A program made the translations under genes and the position numbers. Positions 23,601 to 35,518 of a stretch of DNA of 64,000 nucleotides are shown here, in pieces; the first letter of the stretch is position 1, and each line of letters opens with the position of its first letter. The DNA comes from Bemisia tabaci. Lineage: Eukaryota; Arthropoda; Insecta; Hemiptera; Aleyrodidae. The stretch is taken from contig NC_092793.1 of NCBI RefSeq assembly GCF_918797505.1, positions 43,264,243 through 43,328,242 of the forward strand. Direction: 5' to 3'. Under the pieces are notes generated by a model. The model was not told the DNA's origin. It saw only the letters and a program-made list of their open reading frames with translations, and did not search any database.

Positions 23601-24663
23601 TCTGCACCTAGCGCTTCAATTTTGTTCAAACCGCACGTCTATTTTAGTTATCACTATTCTGCCATGCTCAGGAAAAACTCTGCACAAACATTCGAATGTT
23701 ACAAAATTTCTCAGGTTAAAGTGAGAACAAAATTGCCTGAAAAATTGAAATAAAAAAGCTGTCCTTGGAAAGTCTGACGGCTCATACAGCGTTTTTCTTA
23801 GCACAGCAGTATTGAGATTTCAATTAGTATCCATACTTTTTGCACACCGTGTAAGAAGTTCCTATGTGCTTTCAGCGTTGCTTTCAATGAACAACTAAAC
23901 ACTGTTCCTGCACGCACTTGACTCAGACTCTCCCTCTATATTTATCTCCAATTAGTAATTTCCTGGACAAAGAAAAGTAACTTCTTCCGAGGGTTGCAAA
24001 GTTGACTCAAACAATTCTATCCATGACAGGAATATAACTCACGAGGGAAATTCACATGGTGTCCCACCTAGATATTGCTCAGAGTAACGCCAAAAGTTTC
24101 TTCCGGCAAAACCATTGGAACCCTATTTTGCCATTTTTGCAAATGGGCTCCAGACAAACCCCAAAATTTTTTATTAAAAATTTGGCAAAAAGAAGCAGCA
24201 CTTGCTCATGTAGCTAAGCTACTCTCTTCATACTTCAGCGCTGATGTAAAGGAGTGGTTTCCAGCGCTGTGAACTGATCCAGAAATCAGTGGTATGAATT
24301 CCAGGATTTTAACAAAATTAAAATTCGTTTCTGCGATTGTTTCCCACAACTTTTATCTTATTTCCTTCCAACTGGAAACATTACCAATTTTTTTTTTTTT
24401 TTTTTAAACACTACTTTGTAAACGATGGTCATACATATTGTAAGAAGATGAAAATTGATCAAATAAGCACTGTTCAGCTGTTCAAAAATTCAAAGTAATA
24501 TACCAGAAGAAATCAAGAGGTATTCAATAGAATATTTCTGGTATTCAAGTGTTTTCACTTCCGGTTATTTTTATTTTCTTTGCCCTATTTAGATTCTGCA
24601 TTGACTGTTAGTGCTTCCTATTGGAGTTCTGACTGTGATGTTAATCTTTTCATGTCTGTGAAT
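20676..24663. other. Unassigned DNA with a GGGA microsatellite
   Basis: Four kilobases contain no recognisable exon. A (GGGA)n/(GGAGG) tract lies at about 21704-21743, a G run at about 23325-23340, and a T run near 24385. The 70-codon ORF at 20750-20962 has ordinary composition but no recognised match and no splice context. The DNA is compatible with a large intron, a 3' UTR or intergenic sequence. Confidence 0.35.
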
Positions 24664-25296
24664 GAGGTCTGTTCAATGAGAAACCTGATTTTGGTGATAA
24701 CTAGCCCACTGTACGTCCGAATCAGGTCCTCTTGGACTCTTCTGGAAGGTGTCCAACATACTGAAGAATGCAGCATTCACGAATTTAAAAAATATCAATC
24801 TAGGTTTGTTGGTACACGGTTCTGAGTAAGGCAACCTCATGAGTGTTCTACGATTTTATAGGAATTCCTGCCAAAGAGTGATCACTTGCTTGCAGTCATT
24901 GTTGCATGGAGCTGTGAGCAATCCACCCCACGGAGTTTAAAACGAGTTTTTTGCAAAAGCAGCGGAATTGGTAAAAAAGCATTGATGTTGGCGGGGATTA
25001 TTTCAAAAGAGGTGACAATCTGGGGATAATCGATCTTTAATGAACAACAAATAACAATTTTCTTTTGAATTAGCTGCTAAATACAAAGATTGGGAGCAAG
25101 TGACTACTTCTTGGCAGGAGTTCCTAAAAAATTGCAGAACCCTCTTAGGGTTGTCTTACTCCAAAACCGTGTACCAACAGACCTAGTTTGAATTTTTTAA
25201 ATCTTTTTATATTGTATTCTTCAGTAAGTCACCCGAATTCGGACATACAGAGGGTTATTTATCACAAAAATCCGGTTTCTGATAGAGCAGACCTCG
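24664..25296. mobile_element. Foldback derivative of the mariner family at 40.9 kb
   Basis: The right end GAGGTCTGCTCTATC (other strand) and left end GAGGTCTGTTCAATGAGAAA are the same terminal repeat as in 40928-41903. A TA follows the right end, as expected for mariner. The inverted arms run about 230 bp inward and include CTAGGTTTGTTGGTACACGG and GGAATTCCTGCCAA with their complements. The left 230 bp also aligns with 40928-41150, so this is a non-autonomous palindromic relative. No transposase remains. Confidence 0.75.
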
Positions 25297-28200
25297 TACA
25301 GCTTTCTCCTAATTTGCCTCTGTTTGTTAATACTTCTCATCTGTCTCATTGTGTTTTTTCATCAATTGTGTGGATTTGAATGCATTGTTCTTTCCTGCTT
25401 GTTGCTATCGTATAAACATACTTCACTTTGCCTATTCATTGAGATTATTCCCTATGATATTGTGATAAATAAATAAAAATTATGATCTTTTGCCTAGTTT
25501 TTGCTGTTGTTCTTCCCGTTTATTGTAAGTAATCTCTTGCTACATCCGTTCGAGAGCGCAGTTATCAACAGAGGTGACAAAATGGTTAATAGATGAATAT
25601 TTTCACACAGTCTGCTGCTTTTTTCTGCAGCTTTTTATTTTATTTTTTTCGTTTACAGAAGCATTGTAAGATTGGTAATTATGAAAATAATAAATAAGTT
25701 TCTTCAGATATCCAAAACAGCATGATTATGTGTACAGTTGAAAGAGAATAGGAAAAAATTAAGCACCAAATCACAGAATCAATAAAGGATGAAGTTGGAT
25801 TGCTTGGATTTAAAGAGCTAATCTCTCAGGTAGTGCGCAGCGCTCTAAGCCACTACACTACTTCAATGTTGAAACCCATTGAGTCTCATTTAGCACATCA
25901 GCTTGTAATCCTCTTCGAAAATTTTTTTAAATAGTTTATTTGGGTAATCGTCCAGAGTCCATCTCCAAAACCAACAAAATGGAGTTTTGTGCACGACGAC
26001 TTTTGATCCCGCCCCTATGGAAATTTGGGTGAGACACAGTGTCATTTCCTTTTAATAGCAATTTCAGCCTGAAATTTAGCATACAATCATAACGAAAATC
26101 AGTGAAATTTTTAGTCAGAAATGCCAGCCAGTTTATTTGTAAGAGTACAGTTTTTAAGTGAAATTTTCACAATTTTGAGAGGTAGTTCTGTTCTCTCTTC
26201 TGGAAAACAAAACATCTTGGAGGTAGTTGATCTCCTTTGATGACAGTCGTACGATTTTGGCACCCCTTGATATTCGATGATAGGCGTTTTTTTTCCCAAT
26301 CAAAAAAAAAAAAAAAACCAGCAGCCCGTTTTCAAAGTTATTTTTTGGTTGCTAATAAACAGTGCCCAAAATGCACAAACGCACAGGTAAATATGATAAC
26401 AGATTATCTAAGTAGTTTGACCAGAACCATTTTGCTGATTGAGGAGGATAACAGATCAAAGTCCAATAGAAAATAATTAAATACTGATTCCAAAGGAGTA
26501 AAGTACCAAGAATACTTTTGCTGAAACTAACTTGATTTCATTAGCTATTCATTAGATTGCACATGACACATTTACTTCGGCGAATGATAAAACAATTTCA
26601 AAGTTTACACCTTCACCATCATTTGACGTAGGACAAAGTGGCTCATCAGAAAACACAAATGTTGGCCAACACCAGACTGAAGATATACAACCAAATCATC
26701 TGCTTTCGAGAACATGTGGGAGATAACAATATAGGAGGAGCAGGTACAAAAGGGATGAAAAACGAACATGATTATGTTCCTCAGGATGCAAAATAGTGGT
26801 AAAGTCATGTTGGGTAGGATCAGACAAGTTCTTGACCAGAAAAATTCAATATTTTGAGAGAGAAGTTGTAATACAGAGAGGGCATATAAACTGCAGAACT
26901 ATTTCATGATTTCTGGCAAAATTAAAAGGCAGTAGAAGTAGAGAAAGATATATTCTTCTATTTAAATTAAGAAATTTTCATTTTAAGGCATTACCACTTT
27001 CCCCCTTATTTGTATCCTTAAAGTGTTCATGATTGATGAGGAAAAAAGAGGACTCTACTGTAAAATTTTCACATGCAAATATTTCAGGCTGTCATCTATT
27101 TCTCATAGTTTTTAGAAAGGTACGAAAATAATGAGTATATAAAACATCAAGTTCACCTCTATGGCGGTTGTAGAGACAGTGGCCAGCACTTAGTGCAGCT
27201 CATATTTAATGCACTGCTGTGCAATAGAGGCACTATCTACGGAGCGTACAGAGAGCTAATTCTTCAGTACTAAGTCCCAGTGTAACAGATAGGCAGCGCT
27301 GGCATCAAAGTGATTGGTGGTAACCATGGTGTAAAGCATTTTGGCTTGTTGAGAACCATTACGCAAAAGCACATGGACAATAAACATGTCGACAGAAATC
27401 TTGTCAGATTTTTCCGTGAAGTATCTACTCATAATTATATGAGGTGTGGAATAGCAAGAGGACCTCTGAAGAATTGAACATATTTACACAAATTCTTTTT
27501 TTCCATCAAATTTGAATTATACAAGCCATAGAAATCCACTAAGAATTACATAGGTATGCAACTTTATGACTTCGCAAAAAAATTTGGAAAATCTGCGATT
27601 AGGGACTACAATTTCTGGCTCACACAGAAAAACACTTGAGCGCCTCGCTGGACCAAATGGTGCATATATTTTTTCGAACCTGAGCCAGATATTATAATTC
27701 CTAATTGCAACATATTGTCCATTTGAAATTCAAAGAAGAATATTTGAGTACTTAAAAACTGATTTCAAAAACTTCCTAGTATCAGTATCAACTTCCTTCT
27801 GAGTTATGCAAGCTTAGGTAATTAGGAAAAGATGAATGGGATGTTGGAGAGTGATGCCCAGCTAAGTCAGGATGCTACTGGCACCTCATTATTTTTTAAG
27901 TCCTTACTCTTTCCTGTCTTTCCAAAAAATTTCTTTCTGAAAGGGGGAGGAAGGGTTCTAAGAATCCTTGACTTCTCAATACTTTTCCCTTATCTTACTT
28001 GCATTTTAGACTCGGCAAAGAGCAAAATATTTTTTCCCTGACAAACCAATGAATGATGTTTTAATATTTGTATCATAAATAGTTTTCCTGATGTTCTCGA
28101 TGATCTTTAATATTTAGCGACAAAAACACAATGCAAGCTTTTGATACCAAGTTAAGAGAAACAAGATTGGCTTTAACTTGGAGAAGTGAAAACAAATTCG

Positions 28201-29063
28201 AATACATAGAGAGGAATGTAGGAGTGATGAAGAGTTGGACCAGAATGATCTGAAACACGAAAAAATCAAACTACCAGCGCTTGAGAAAGTGGACTAAAAT
28301 GATACTGTGATACTGAACTCTAAATTGCAGAGCCCGCAGGCTATTTTTATTGTTAACCACGAAAATGGTATGCAAGCAGTAGGTCTACAACAAAATCGTC
28401 TACACACCAAAAGTCAACTATTCTTGGTCATGGAATGTGCCCATGCACTGCCCCTCTTTGGACAAATACAGCTTTCTTGCCTCTTGGCTCTTCCCAAATT
28501 GCTGCAGAGAATATCCAGATGAATGCAAGATGCAAGGAGACCGATGATGTGCCAACCTTATACTTATGCCTACTACGGCTGAACTGACGATTACTACTGT
28601 TACTACTCCTAAATGATATCACATTACCATGGAAAATTCTAGAGAAAACAGCAGGATGCACTCCTTGCAGATTTTTGCTAATTAACTGTAAAACATTTTT
28701 GAGAAATGAGTTTGGAGTTTAGGGAGAGGAAACATTGTACCAACATTTTCCTTTCATGGACACTTTCCATGTTAACATTATTCTGTTAGGCACTCAAATA
28801 GAATATCTTTTAAGTTGTAGACATTTTCCGTGAAGGCCAAAAAAGTTGACCATTTTGTGCGACCTCTTTTCAGTGGACTTACTGTCTGGGAATCAATATC
28901 ATATCAGATGTCATATTTGAACCTTCTAATGACAAATCCGAACATTTTCTGTACTTCCGTGACAATCAATCAAAATCCGTGGTTTTTTAGTACAGTAGAC
29001 ATCCTGTCACTTTAAAGAGGCATTATGAAGCAGCTTGAAGAGGTGGACATCACCCTTCTTGAT

Positions 29064-29066
<3 letters not shown>
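25297..29066. other. Mostly unassigned A+T-rich DNA
   Basis: No exon is recognised. It contains a possible tRNA-derived patch at 25800-25868, A runs near 26300, and a short inverted patch (TAGTGCAGCTCATATTTAATGC region, about 27190-27320) that may be a small element. The ORF at 28428-28661 on the minus strand is unremarkable. Confidence 0.35.
25800..25868 (-). repeat. Possible tRNA-derived SINE head
   Basis: On the minus strand the text reads GTAGTGTAGTGGCTTAGAGCG. This resembles a Pol III A box (TGGTGTAGTGG-TTAGAGC) followed by CGCTGCGCACTAC, as in a tRNA anticodon arm. The B box position is degraded (CTTTAAATCC against GGTTCGAATCC). No tail or target duplication was found. Confidence 0.3.

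Positions 29067-29117
<51 letters not shown>
29067..29117 (+). repeat. 51 bp poly-A run
   Basis: An uninterrupted run of 51 A follows GATGGT and directly abuts the TIR element starting at 29118. It may be the tail of a retroposed sequence lying upstream, or an expanded homopolymer. No matching target duplication was found. Confidence 0.7.
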
Positions 29118-29118
<1 letters not shown>

Positions 29119-30175
29119 GGGCTGATGCCAATTTAGGGCCGACCCCAATTTAACTGGGCTGATCTCCAATCAGCGCAGGCCGATTTGAATGGGATACTGA
29201 TGGATCACAATAATCACACTCGAAGCAAAACAATGCTGATTAGAAATTGAATTTTAAACGAGGAATGTGGTGCCAAGACCTCTTTGGCAAACTGTGTATA
29301 TTAACAAGGAACCGCAACAGTCTGGCCTACTCATGTCAGATGTCCCATTTTGTTTTTGATAGATTGCAGATACTGTGGGCATATTTTTACAAGTAAGCAA
29401 GATAAGAAAATCAACACAGTTTTGCATAGTGTTTCACTGGTTCCATGTAAAAAATTGTGTTTAGGGTAGGTATTTAACCATGTTTCATGCATTACCTCTG
29501 AGGGAAAGCTCAAACGTCACTACACAGTTTACAGACATTGACCATGCCAAAAAGGACACACAAAAATGTGATCTATGTATGTTATTCCAGAAGTTACTGA
29601 TTGAAGTGTGTACAAAGTTGCAGCAAAGAATAGTGTTCTGAAACCTTTTTAATCAGCGATTGAACTACAACTGCACGTCCAATTTTGACAGTGTTGAAGA
29701 CATTTCATCTGGTGAGACATTACTACATTTCTTGCGATGCAAAAACTCAAATTTTGAAGACCATTTAACCTGACCATCATTAAAAGCAGCTGCTGAGACA
29801 GTTGTAAAGCATAAAGTTGCTTGAAAAAGGAAAATAGAGGACTTGGCTCATCTGAAATTACAATTGATCTATCTGCACTAACAAAAGACTACGGTGAGGT
29901 AAGCTTCCTCTGCCAAATATCAAATTGTACATCATTTCCTGTTCATCATGCTGAGCCGTATATATTTTCGTTGCCCCATGCTTGTTTAAAGGTTAAATTT
30001 CAATCAGTCTAATTTCATTTGAACTGATTGCTATGTGCCCACATTTATCAAAACCAGCCCAGGCTTATTGCTATCACGTGACTTATCAAGATCCTATTCA
30101 AATAGATCGGGACTAATTGCAGTCAGCTCAGGCCGATTACAATCAGCTGAGGTATGTTACAATCAGAACAGTCAG
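29118..30175. mobile_element. TIR element with about 95 bp imperfect ends
   Basis: The left end contains GGGCTGAT, CAATCAGC-CAGGCCGAT, then TTTGAATGGGATACTGAT and GTCAC-like text. The right end, read on the other strand, gives CAGCTGATTGTAATCGGCCTGAG, then TTTGAATAGGATCTTGAT. Both ends are built of repeated GCTGATTGCAATT-like subunits. The central 0.85 kb shows no transposase. Confidence 0.55.
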
Positions 30176-32436
30176 ATCATGATGGCCCTAAAGTTAGAAT
30201 AAACCTGTAGCATACTCAAGATGAAGCAAGAGCGACATCAAATTGTATGCTAAAATTAAGAGAACATACACATATTAATAATTAATTGCCTATGATTTCT
30301 TTCTTCTTTCACTTCTGTCTTTTTATTTCTTTCTTGGTATTAATTTTTACAAAACCAAAGGGTCATAAACTTAGTACAAACTTTTCGGATTCTCTCAAAA
30401 AAATTTGTTTCACTTACATGTTTTGAATGAGTAAAAACTCGGCAACCTACTAATGCACTTCAGAAGATTCCGGTTTTTGAGAATGGTGATTGGTTGGATC
30501 AGAAGTACTTAACGGAGGCTGTTGACAAAAAGAAAAAGAAAAAGAAGGATTATGGCGGAGGTTTGGTAACTTCACTAAAATATGGTACTTGATAGAAAGA
30601 GAAAAAAGCAGCATTGACTTAAAAATGTTCGTACCAGTTTATAATGCCGGGACCAGAAATGCAATCTATTTTTTCCCAACAAGTGAGAATTTTCTCGAAA
30701 ATTTAAGTTTTCCCAAGAAAACAATATTTTCCAAATGTAACTCAATTTCCCTAGAAACTACCACATGCTGGGATAAAATGGATGGAGCAGCCAACAATGA
30801 ATAGGCTTATGTCCAAGGGATCCTTGAGAAATATTCCCACTTTTTCTTTTAATAGTATCTTTGATCAGACGATTAACTCTCCCTATTCACCCAATGTAAA
30901 TCTTATCTAAGTATTCAGAGATATCTTGTCACCCTGATAATTTGAACGAATTGAAACTTTCTTTATGGCTATTTGACTGACGCCATCATCAGTTGCTACG
31001 AGTATAACAGAAACATAAACGAAACGGAAATATCATTAAAACTGGGTACCCGATTCGGGTCCCGTCACCGACTGCGAACTGGTGTTTGTGTACCAAATTT
31101 TAGCTTAATTTTCCTTTCGCTTTTTCGTCTATGTTTTCGTTATACTTGTGGTACCTAACAATGCTGTCAGTCAAAATGGTCAAAGCGTAAGTATCATTTC
31201 GTTTACATTTTCAAGGTGACAAGAAATTTCTAATTACTTGAAGTATGAGGCCCGATCGAGAAAGTTCCAACCAAAAACAAATGTTACTTCTTCATTTGCA
31301 TCAAAAAGGAGGATAAAAACTTATTTTTAAATATCTTTATCTTTGATGAGTTTTTGGTTTTTCAAATAAGGCATGATGAAAAAAGGCAATTTTGTCTTTT
31401 GTTTCAATGTGAAGAACTGTTACATAACAGTGGCCAATTTAAGTTTCCCTTCGAGTTACGAAACCAGGTCGTCTCATCGTATTAAATTATGTTTATGCCA
31501 TCAAAACAGCACATTCTGAACAGAAATAGTGGGGTTAATAGTGAATTTCAGACTTTGCTGTGATCATCCTAATCTTTGAGCCATTTTACAGGTGATTAAA
31601 CTCATCTTTTATTAGCTCTTGCAAACGTTTGGAATAGACTCATATAAATTATTTCCATAATGCAGCGATTGAGTATGGCTGGATTTAGGCTCAGTTAATT
31701 TGACACATGAAAAGGTGTTTACAACTAAAAGTACCCTTGAAGCCCGAAGGGGGCTTTCACACAGTGATTCAATGCAGCGAAAAATTGGGCATGTTTTGCA
31801 AAATTCATCACAAAACAAGAATGACCTTGGAGGCTTTATTTTCTTTTTAGAAGTGAAAGTAACTGAATCTACTTCGCGATTAAATTTAGGTCTTGGAAAA
31901 GTAGTTTTAGGTGATTCAAGTTGACAGAATTAGAAGGATTCAACCAGCACTTTCTGCTCAAACATATGAAGAAAAGACCCAATCATAGGATACTCAGTAA
32001 GAGTTGTAGATCATTCTTATTGCTTTGATTTAATAGATTGCATCGTAGGTTTATTTTCAAATTCACAGAAAAAATGGGAAAAAACAAGAAGAGTCCAAAT
32101 GCAGGCTCCATTTCGATTCCTAAACAGGCAATTTTGAGTGACATATGATGACAGTGATTATCATTTCAGTTGAGGACAGAGTGAATCATTTTCATCATAG
32201 AGACTCTTCATAAATGCCATGGTTGCCACTTTTTAAGTCATTTATTACAATTTACTGATTTGAACTGATGGCCATTCAAGTGCAAATGACATGAGGCATT
32301 TTGAACGACTCTGTCAGCCTCCTTTTGAATCACTTCAGAGACTGGCCTTACCTCTTACTTTCCACATTTTCAGAGAATAATAGGTAAGGTTTGAAAAATC
32401 GCTGATTTTTTAATTTTAGCAATAACTTTTTTTTGG
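30176..32436. other. Unassigned DNA with one repeat copy
   Basis: It holds the second copy of the 14.5 kb dispersed repeat at about 31612-31860 (minus). An open, protein-like 54-codon frame at 30431-30592 ends in a Lys-rich segment; it is discussed as a finding but not called. The remainder shows no structure that I can support. Confidence 0.35.
31612..31860 (-). repeat. Dispersed repeat, copy 2
   Basis: This is the inverted, diverged counterpart of part of 14525-14900. The minus-strand text shares ATG(C)CCAATTTTT, the GGGCTTCAAGGG/CCCCAAGGGG region and CCTAAATCCAGCC. It is decayed, with no intact frame. Confidence 0.5.
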
Positions 32437-33085
32437 CAATGAGAGGTTTATGTAAGACTTGGTTTGACTTCCCTCTTCACTAGGAAAACCCGGCAAGCAG
32501 AGATGGAAAGTGAAATTTCAAAAGGCTTGAATAAATTCCACTAAATTAGAAATTTATTAGTTTTTTTTTCGGAATTATTAATTGAACCTTTGGAGATCCG
32601 AAGGCCTTTCAAATGGTTTTCCTGTTGGTGCAGCAGTATTATGCTACTCTACTAAGGTGCTATACACGAAGCAGGTGGGGAGTGGGGGTACAGAGGGGAG
32701 TTTAGCAAGAAAAACCCTGACCTAACCTCTAAACCAAACAGAAACATTTGCAACATGTGAATCTATTAAACTCGGAGTGAAAAATTTAAAAATCTGGGAT
32801 CACTGTTTATAAGCATTTCGTGGCCTCCTAAATGCATCTCCAAAAGTTTCAAACAATTTTGTGAAATTTCACGAGAATAAATTTCATGAAATTTTCCATC
32901 TCTCCCTGCAAGCCAAGCTTAGAGCCCCTTCTTCCTCCTAGTAGCTTACAAAATACTTGGACCCCCTCAAGAGCAGCCCAAGTAGCATAAAAAGTACCAT
33001 AGAAATGCCGATTACCAAAGCTTTTACTTCGATTCTCTAGTGTTGATTCAGTATATATATTGTATGCTGTAACAGTATGCTCATA
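32437..33085 (+). mobile_element. Diverged single arm of the 1.3 kb foldback family
   Basis: GTAAGACTTGGTTTGACTTCCCTC and the later TAGCATAAAAAGTACCATAGAAATG, TTCTCTAGTGTTGATTCAG follow the same order as 1341-1810 (GTAAGACTTGACTTGACTCTCC, ATCATAGAAAGTACC, GTGTTGATTCAG). Only one arm is present. Its right edge touches the next foldback. Confidence 0.6.
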
Positions 33086-33087
33086 GT

Positions 33088-35518
33088 CCAGGCATTAGAG
33101 ACTTAAAAGTAGCTCTTGCACGAAAAACGTGAAGGACTACACCACGGGTGCTATAAGCCCTATTTTTGGGTCGTGGAATCCGAATTTGAAGTTTGCTGCC
33201 TCATAGCTATGAGGTGCTTTACGCAAAATTGAAAAAACGTTGCCAAATCTCCATTTTTTCCAGTTTTATGCTGATAACCTTTTTTGTAATAGAAAAAACG
33301 AAAATCTATCTGCATGACATGAAAGAGCATGCAATTCCAAAGACATCGTTATATACATCGATGGTGTAAGTCGGCAATCACATAACTCGGTTTGCGACGT
33401 CGCAGACTTCCTGTCATACTTTATTTTTTAAAAGGAAAACTACTCATCAACAATTCTTTAAGACTGCCGTGATTTTTCTTCTCTGTGCGAAGATAATTCT
33501 GCAAAAACTTCAAGGAATGATGTCAATTTGTTCTCCTTTAAAAAATGACAAAGGGGCGGAGATTTTCAGACACTGCAAACGAGTTATGTCATTGCTGACT
33601 TGCACTGTCGGCATGTTCTATTTTAGCATCAAAATTGATGGAGCTGCACCACTTGCTCGGGGGCATCGAATTTATGGCTCGCGGAGAGCACTGCGCGGCG
33701 CGCGCACCGGGAGCTATGCAGCGCGGCTGTCCAACATGCCGTTTTATTTTAAGGAGGCAATCGATTTGAAACTTTCGTTATAGGTAGGTAATAGGTGGGT
33801 ACTTGAATAAATACGATTTTCCCAAAATTTCGTCAAGCGGTTTGCATACCCTGCTCCTCAATACCCAAAAAGTGATTTTGAAGAAGCACCTTGTGGCAGC
33901 CATTTCTCGGTCTGAGAATGAGCTAGAGACCTGCGGGGTATTTTAAAGTCTAAAGAAATGCCTCTAGTATCCAACAGAGCCGGATTTTTGGATTTTTAAC
34001 TGAAAAGGAAGACCATACGCGCGGATGCATCAAATGTAGGACTGATTGCTCCACAAGAGAAAATTGAATTTCTGTGTAGTCTGTCCGTGCATTTACTTTA
34101 CCGTGCTCATTCCCAGACCAATCTGCTACCTCTCCTTGAAAATCTACCATGTCCTCCTTAATCGTAAAGGACTCATCTTTTTTAAACATGAAGTAATGAA
34201 GTTAAATAGCGAAAAAAGCATAATGACACGGAAATAGCTACATCTACCATGTAAATTGATTCGCTGTGCTACTAACCGTTTAGTTCTACGTACCCATGCA
34301 ATTGAGCTATCGTAAATAATTTGCATAAAGCAGCATGATCATTTATTTAGATACTTTCTTCCAAATAAGTTCTTTCGTTCGTTCGTGTCAAATATTGCAA
34401 CTTACAATTGAGAACAAAATTTACAGTATAGATGAAGGAAAAACAGAATTAACACAAGATATCTTAGATTTTTATGATTAAATATTTTTTATGTTTTGAC
34501 GATGGACAATCGCATTTCAGTGACATTTGGAGGGGTTTCCTTGTGCCGTTTTGGTGCTGCTTTCGATTTTCTAAGAGAGCGATCCAATGTATCACCAAGT
34601 TAGTAGAACAGCAAATCAATTTACATGGTAGATGTAGCTATTTCCGTGTCATTATGCTTTTTTCGCTATTTAACTTCATTCCTTCATGTTTAAAAAAGAT
34701 GAGTCCTTTACGATTAAGGAGGACATGGTAGATTTTCAAGGAGAGGTAGGAGATTGGTCTGGGAATGAGCACGGTAAAGTAAATGCACGGACAGGCTACA
34801 CAGAAATTCAATTTTTTCTTGTGGAGCAATCAGTCCTAAATTTGACGTATCCGCGCGTATGGTCTTCACAGTTAAAAATCCAAAAATCTGGCTCTGTTGG
34901 ATACTAGAGGCATTTCTTAAGACTTTAAAATACCCCACAGGTCTCCTAGCTCATTCTCAGACCGAGAAATGGCTGCCACAAGCTGCTTCTTCAAAATCAC
35001 TTTTTGGGTATTGAGGAGCAGGGTATGCAAACCGCTTGACGAAATTTTGGGAAAATCGTATTTATTCAAGTACCCACCTATTACCTACCTGTAATGAAAG
35101 TTTCAAATCGATTGCCTCCTTAAAATAAAACGGCATGTTGGACAGCCGCGCTGCATAGCTCCCGGTGCGCGCGCCGCGCAGTGCTCACCTTGAGCCATAG
35201 ATTCGATGCCCCCCAGCAAGTGGTGGAGCTCCGTCAATTTTGATGCTAAAATAGAACATGTATATACCGATGTCTATGGAATTGCATGCTCTTTCATGTC
35301 GTGCAAATAAATTTTCATTTTTTCCATTACAAAAAAAGTTATTAGCATATAACTAGAAAAAATGGAGATTTGGCGACGTTTTTTCAATTTTGCGGAAAAC
35401 GCCTCATAGCTATGAGGCAGCAAACTTCAAATTCGGATTCTACCACCCAAAAATGGGGCGAAAAGCACCCGAGGTGTAGTCTGTCACGTTTTTCCATAAA
35501 AAATCCCCTAATACCTGG
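33088..35518. mobile_element. Foldback element, about 0.9 kb arms
   Basis: The left arm 33088-34277 pairs with 34599-35518. Outer ends are CCAGGCATTAGAG and its partner CCAGGTATTAGGG. Inner ends are CTACTAAC and GTTAGTAG. The left arm is longer because a 252 bp MITE sits in it. The 320 bp loop is unpaired and uninformative. ORFs of 85, 73, 79 and 63 codons are mirrored between arms and carry no known domain. The right end directly abuts the next foldback. Confidence 0.88.
33359..33610. mobile_element. Small TIR element (MITE), CGAYGGTG family, copy 2
   Basis: The ends are CGATGGTGTAAGTCGGCAAT, and on the other strand CGACAGTGCAAGTCAGCAAT, with about 42 bp of inverted similarity (ACATAACTCG, GTTTGC). 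It interrupts the left arm of the 33.1 kb foldback. The right arm has the uninterrupted site TATACATGTTC, so a CAT (33356-33358, repeated near 33612) is the probable 3 bp target duplication. Confidence 0.88.

Noticed and set aside
28428..28661. Minus-strand 77-codon ORF as the last exon of long CtBP
   Set aside because: The sequence has no similarity to CtBP tails that I recognise, and no acceptor in phase 0 could be tied to it.
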